Of a stretch of DNA of 64,000 bases, positions 63,867 through 64,000 are shown piece after piece; positions within the stretch are counted from its first letter, which is position 1, and every line of letters begins with the position of its first letter. Origin of the DNA: DATNPH01 sp036703315. Its GTDB lineage: Bacteria > Cyanobacteriota > Cyanobacteriia > Cyanobacteriales > Coleofasciculaceae. The stretch spans positions 30,121 through 94,120 of the forward strand of contig DATNPH010000124.1 of assembly GCA_036703315.1 (NCBI GenBank), read 5' to 3'. The notes under the pieces were generated by a model that made no database searches, had not been told where the DNA came from, and worked only from the letters and a program-made list of their open reading frames with translations. Position numbers and translations under genes: made by a program.

Positions 63867-64000
63867 ATGAACAGCGCCAACAACCCAACGGCTGACATCG
63901 CCAGCCAAATCCTGGAACGAGAAAACCAGGAACGACAGGCGCTGGCACTCCTGCTAGATAGACATCTCGCCCGAAACGACCAACTCATCGTTCAGAAAAC
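63867..64000 (+). CDS. Unidentified protein, N-terminal part
   Basis: 45 codons from an ATG to the window edge, beginning MNSANNPTADIASQ and rich in Leu, Glu, Gln and Arg, probably helical. No ribosome site is seen. Too short to assign. It points away from dndB. Confidence 0.4.
   Translation, partial: MNSANNPTADIASQILERENQERQALALLLDRHLARNDQLIVQK

Noticed and set aside
1..64000. tRNA, rRNA and known riboswitches
   Set aside because: I looked for tRNA T-loop words and for TPP, cobalamin and similar leader patterns, mainly near thiD and glyA, and found none; a covariance search could still find one.

Overview
The window is cyanobacterial chromosome. The evidence is the very frequent palindrome GCGATCGC (HIP1), a Tic20-family protein, a TxlA/HCF164-type thioredoxin, an FtsZ with a long N-terminal extension, the glyA - cinA - small protein - aroQ order, PgpH-type HD phosphohydrolase, DUF3598 and DUF2062 proteins, and intergenic short tandem repeats of the kind common in filamentous and Chroococcidiopsis-like cyanobacteria. 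The genus cannot be fixed from the sequence alone.

Left part (1-33 kb) is mostly housekeeping with loose gene packing. It starts with the cut-off N-terminus of an FHA protein, a heptamer repeat tract, a secreted protein, a large TPR protein, rpsF, an FAH-family enzyme and Tic20. Then come glyA, cinA, a 45-residue conserved protein and aroQ, a sensor kinase, a GT8 glycosyltransferase, an ADP-ribosylglycohydrolase-like protein that seems to have lost its metal ligands, and pgpH. A CyRepA1-type plasmid replication protein sits between pgpH and an ftsX-like gene. Further on are a DUF3598 protein, a serine hydrolase, txlA, a NIL-domain ferredoxin, thiD, ftsZ and ftsQ.

Middle part (33-50 kb): a P-loop ATPase, a 950-base stretch with no gene, then a 1735-residue STAND-type ATPase with 14 WD40 repeats whose reading frame has absorbed several dispersed repeats. 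These are followed by a CtpB-type protease, an EF-G-like GTPase, a TPR protein, a fragment of a P-type ATPase, a CHASE-like/HAMP/PAS histidine kinase and a DUF2062 membrane protein.

Right part (50-64 kb) is an accessory island carrying a DNA phosphorothioation (Dnd) system: dndB, two further DndB-like DGQHR genes, dndC, dndD, dndE and the Dnd-associated methyltransferase. DndC (sulfurtransferase), DndD (SMC-like ATPase) and DndE (nicked-DNA binding) would put sulfur into the DNA backbone; DndB-type proteins are regulators. No dndA and no dndFGH restriction genes are seen, so the desulfurase and any restriction arm must be elsewhere, or absent. The island is broken up by a RAYT/IS200-type transposase with at least eight REP-like double hairpins, a small HTH regulator with its own dyad operators, a secreted protein and gene remnants, including an old 3' end of a second dndD. 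Directly upstream of dndE, on the same strand, is a stand-alone GAF protein with both a DXCF motif and a Cys-His pair, the signature of a DXCF-type cyanobacteriochrome. A light or bilin sensor inside a phosphorothioation operon is the most unusual combination in the window.
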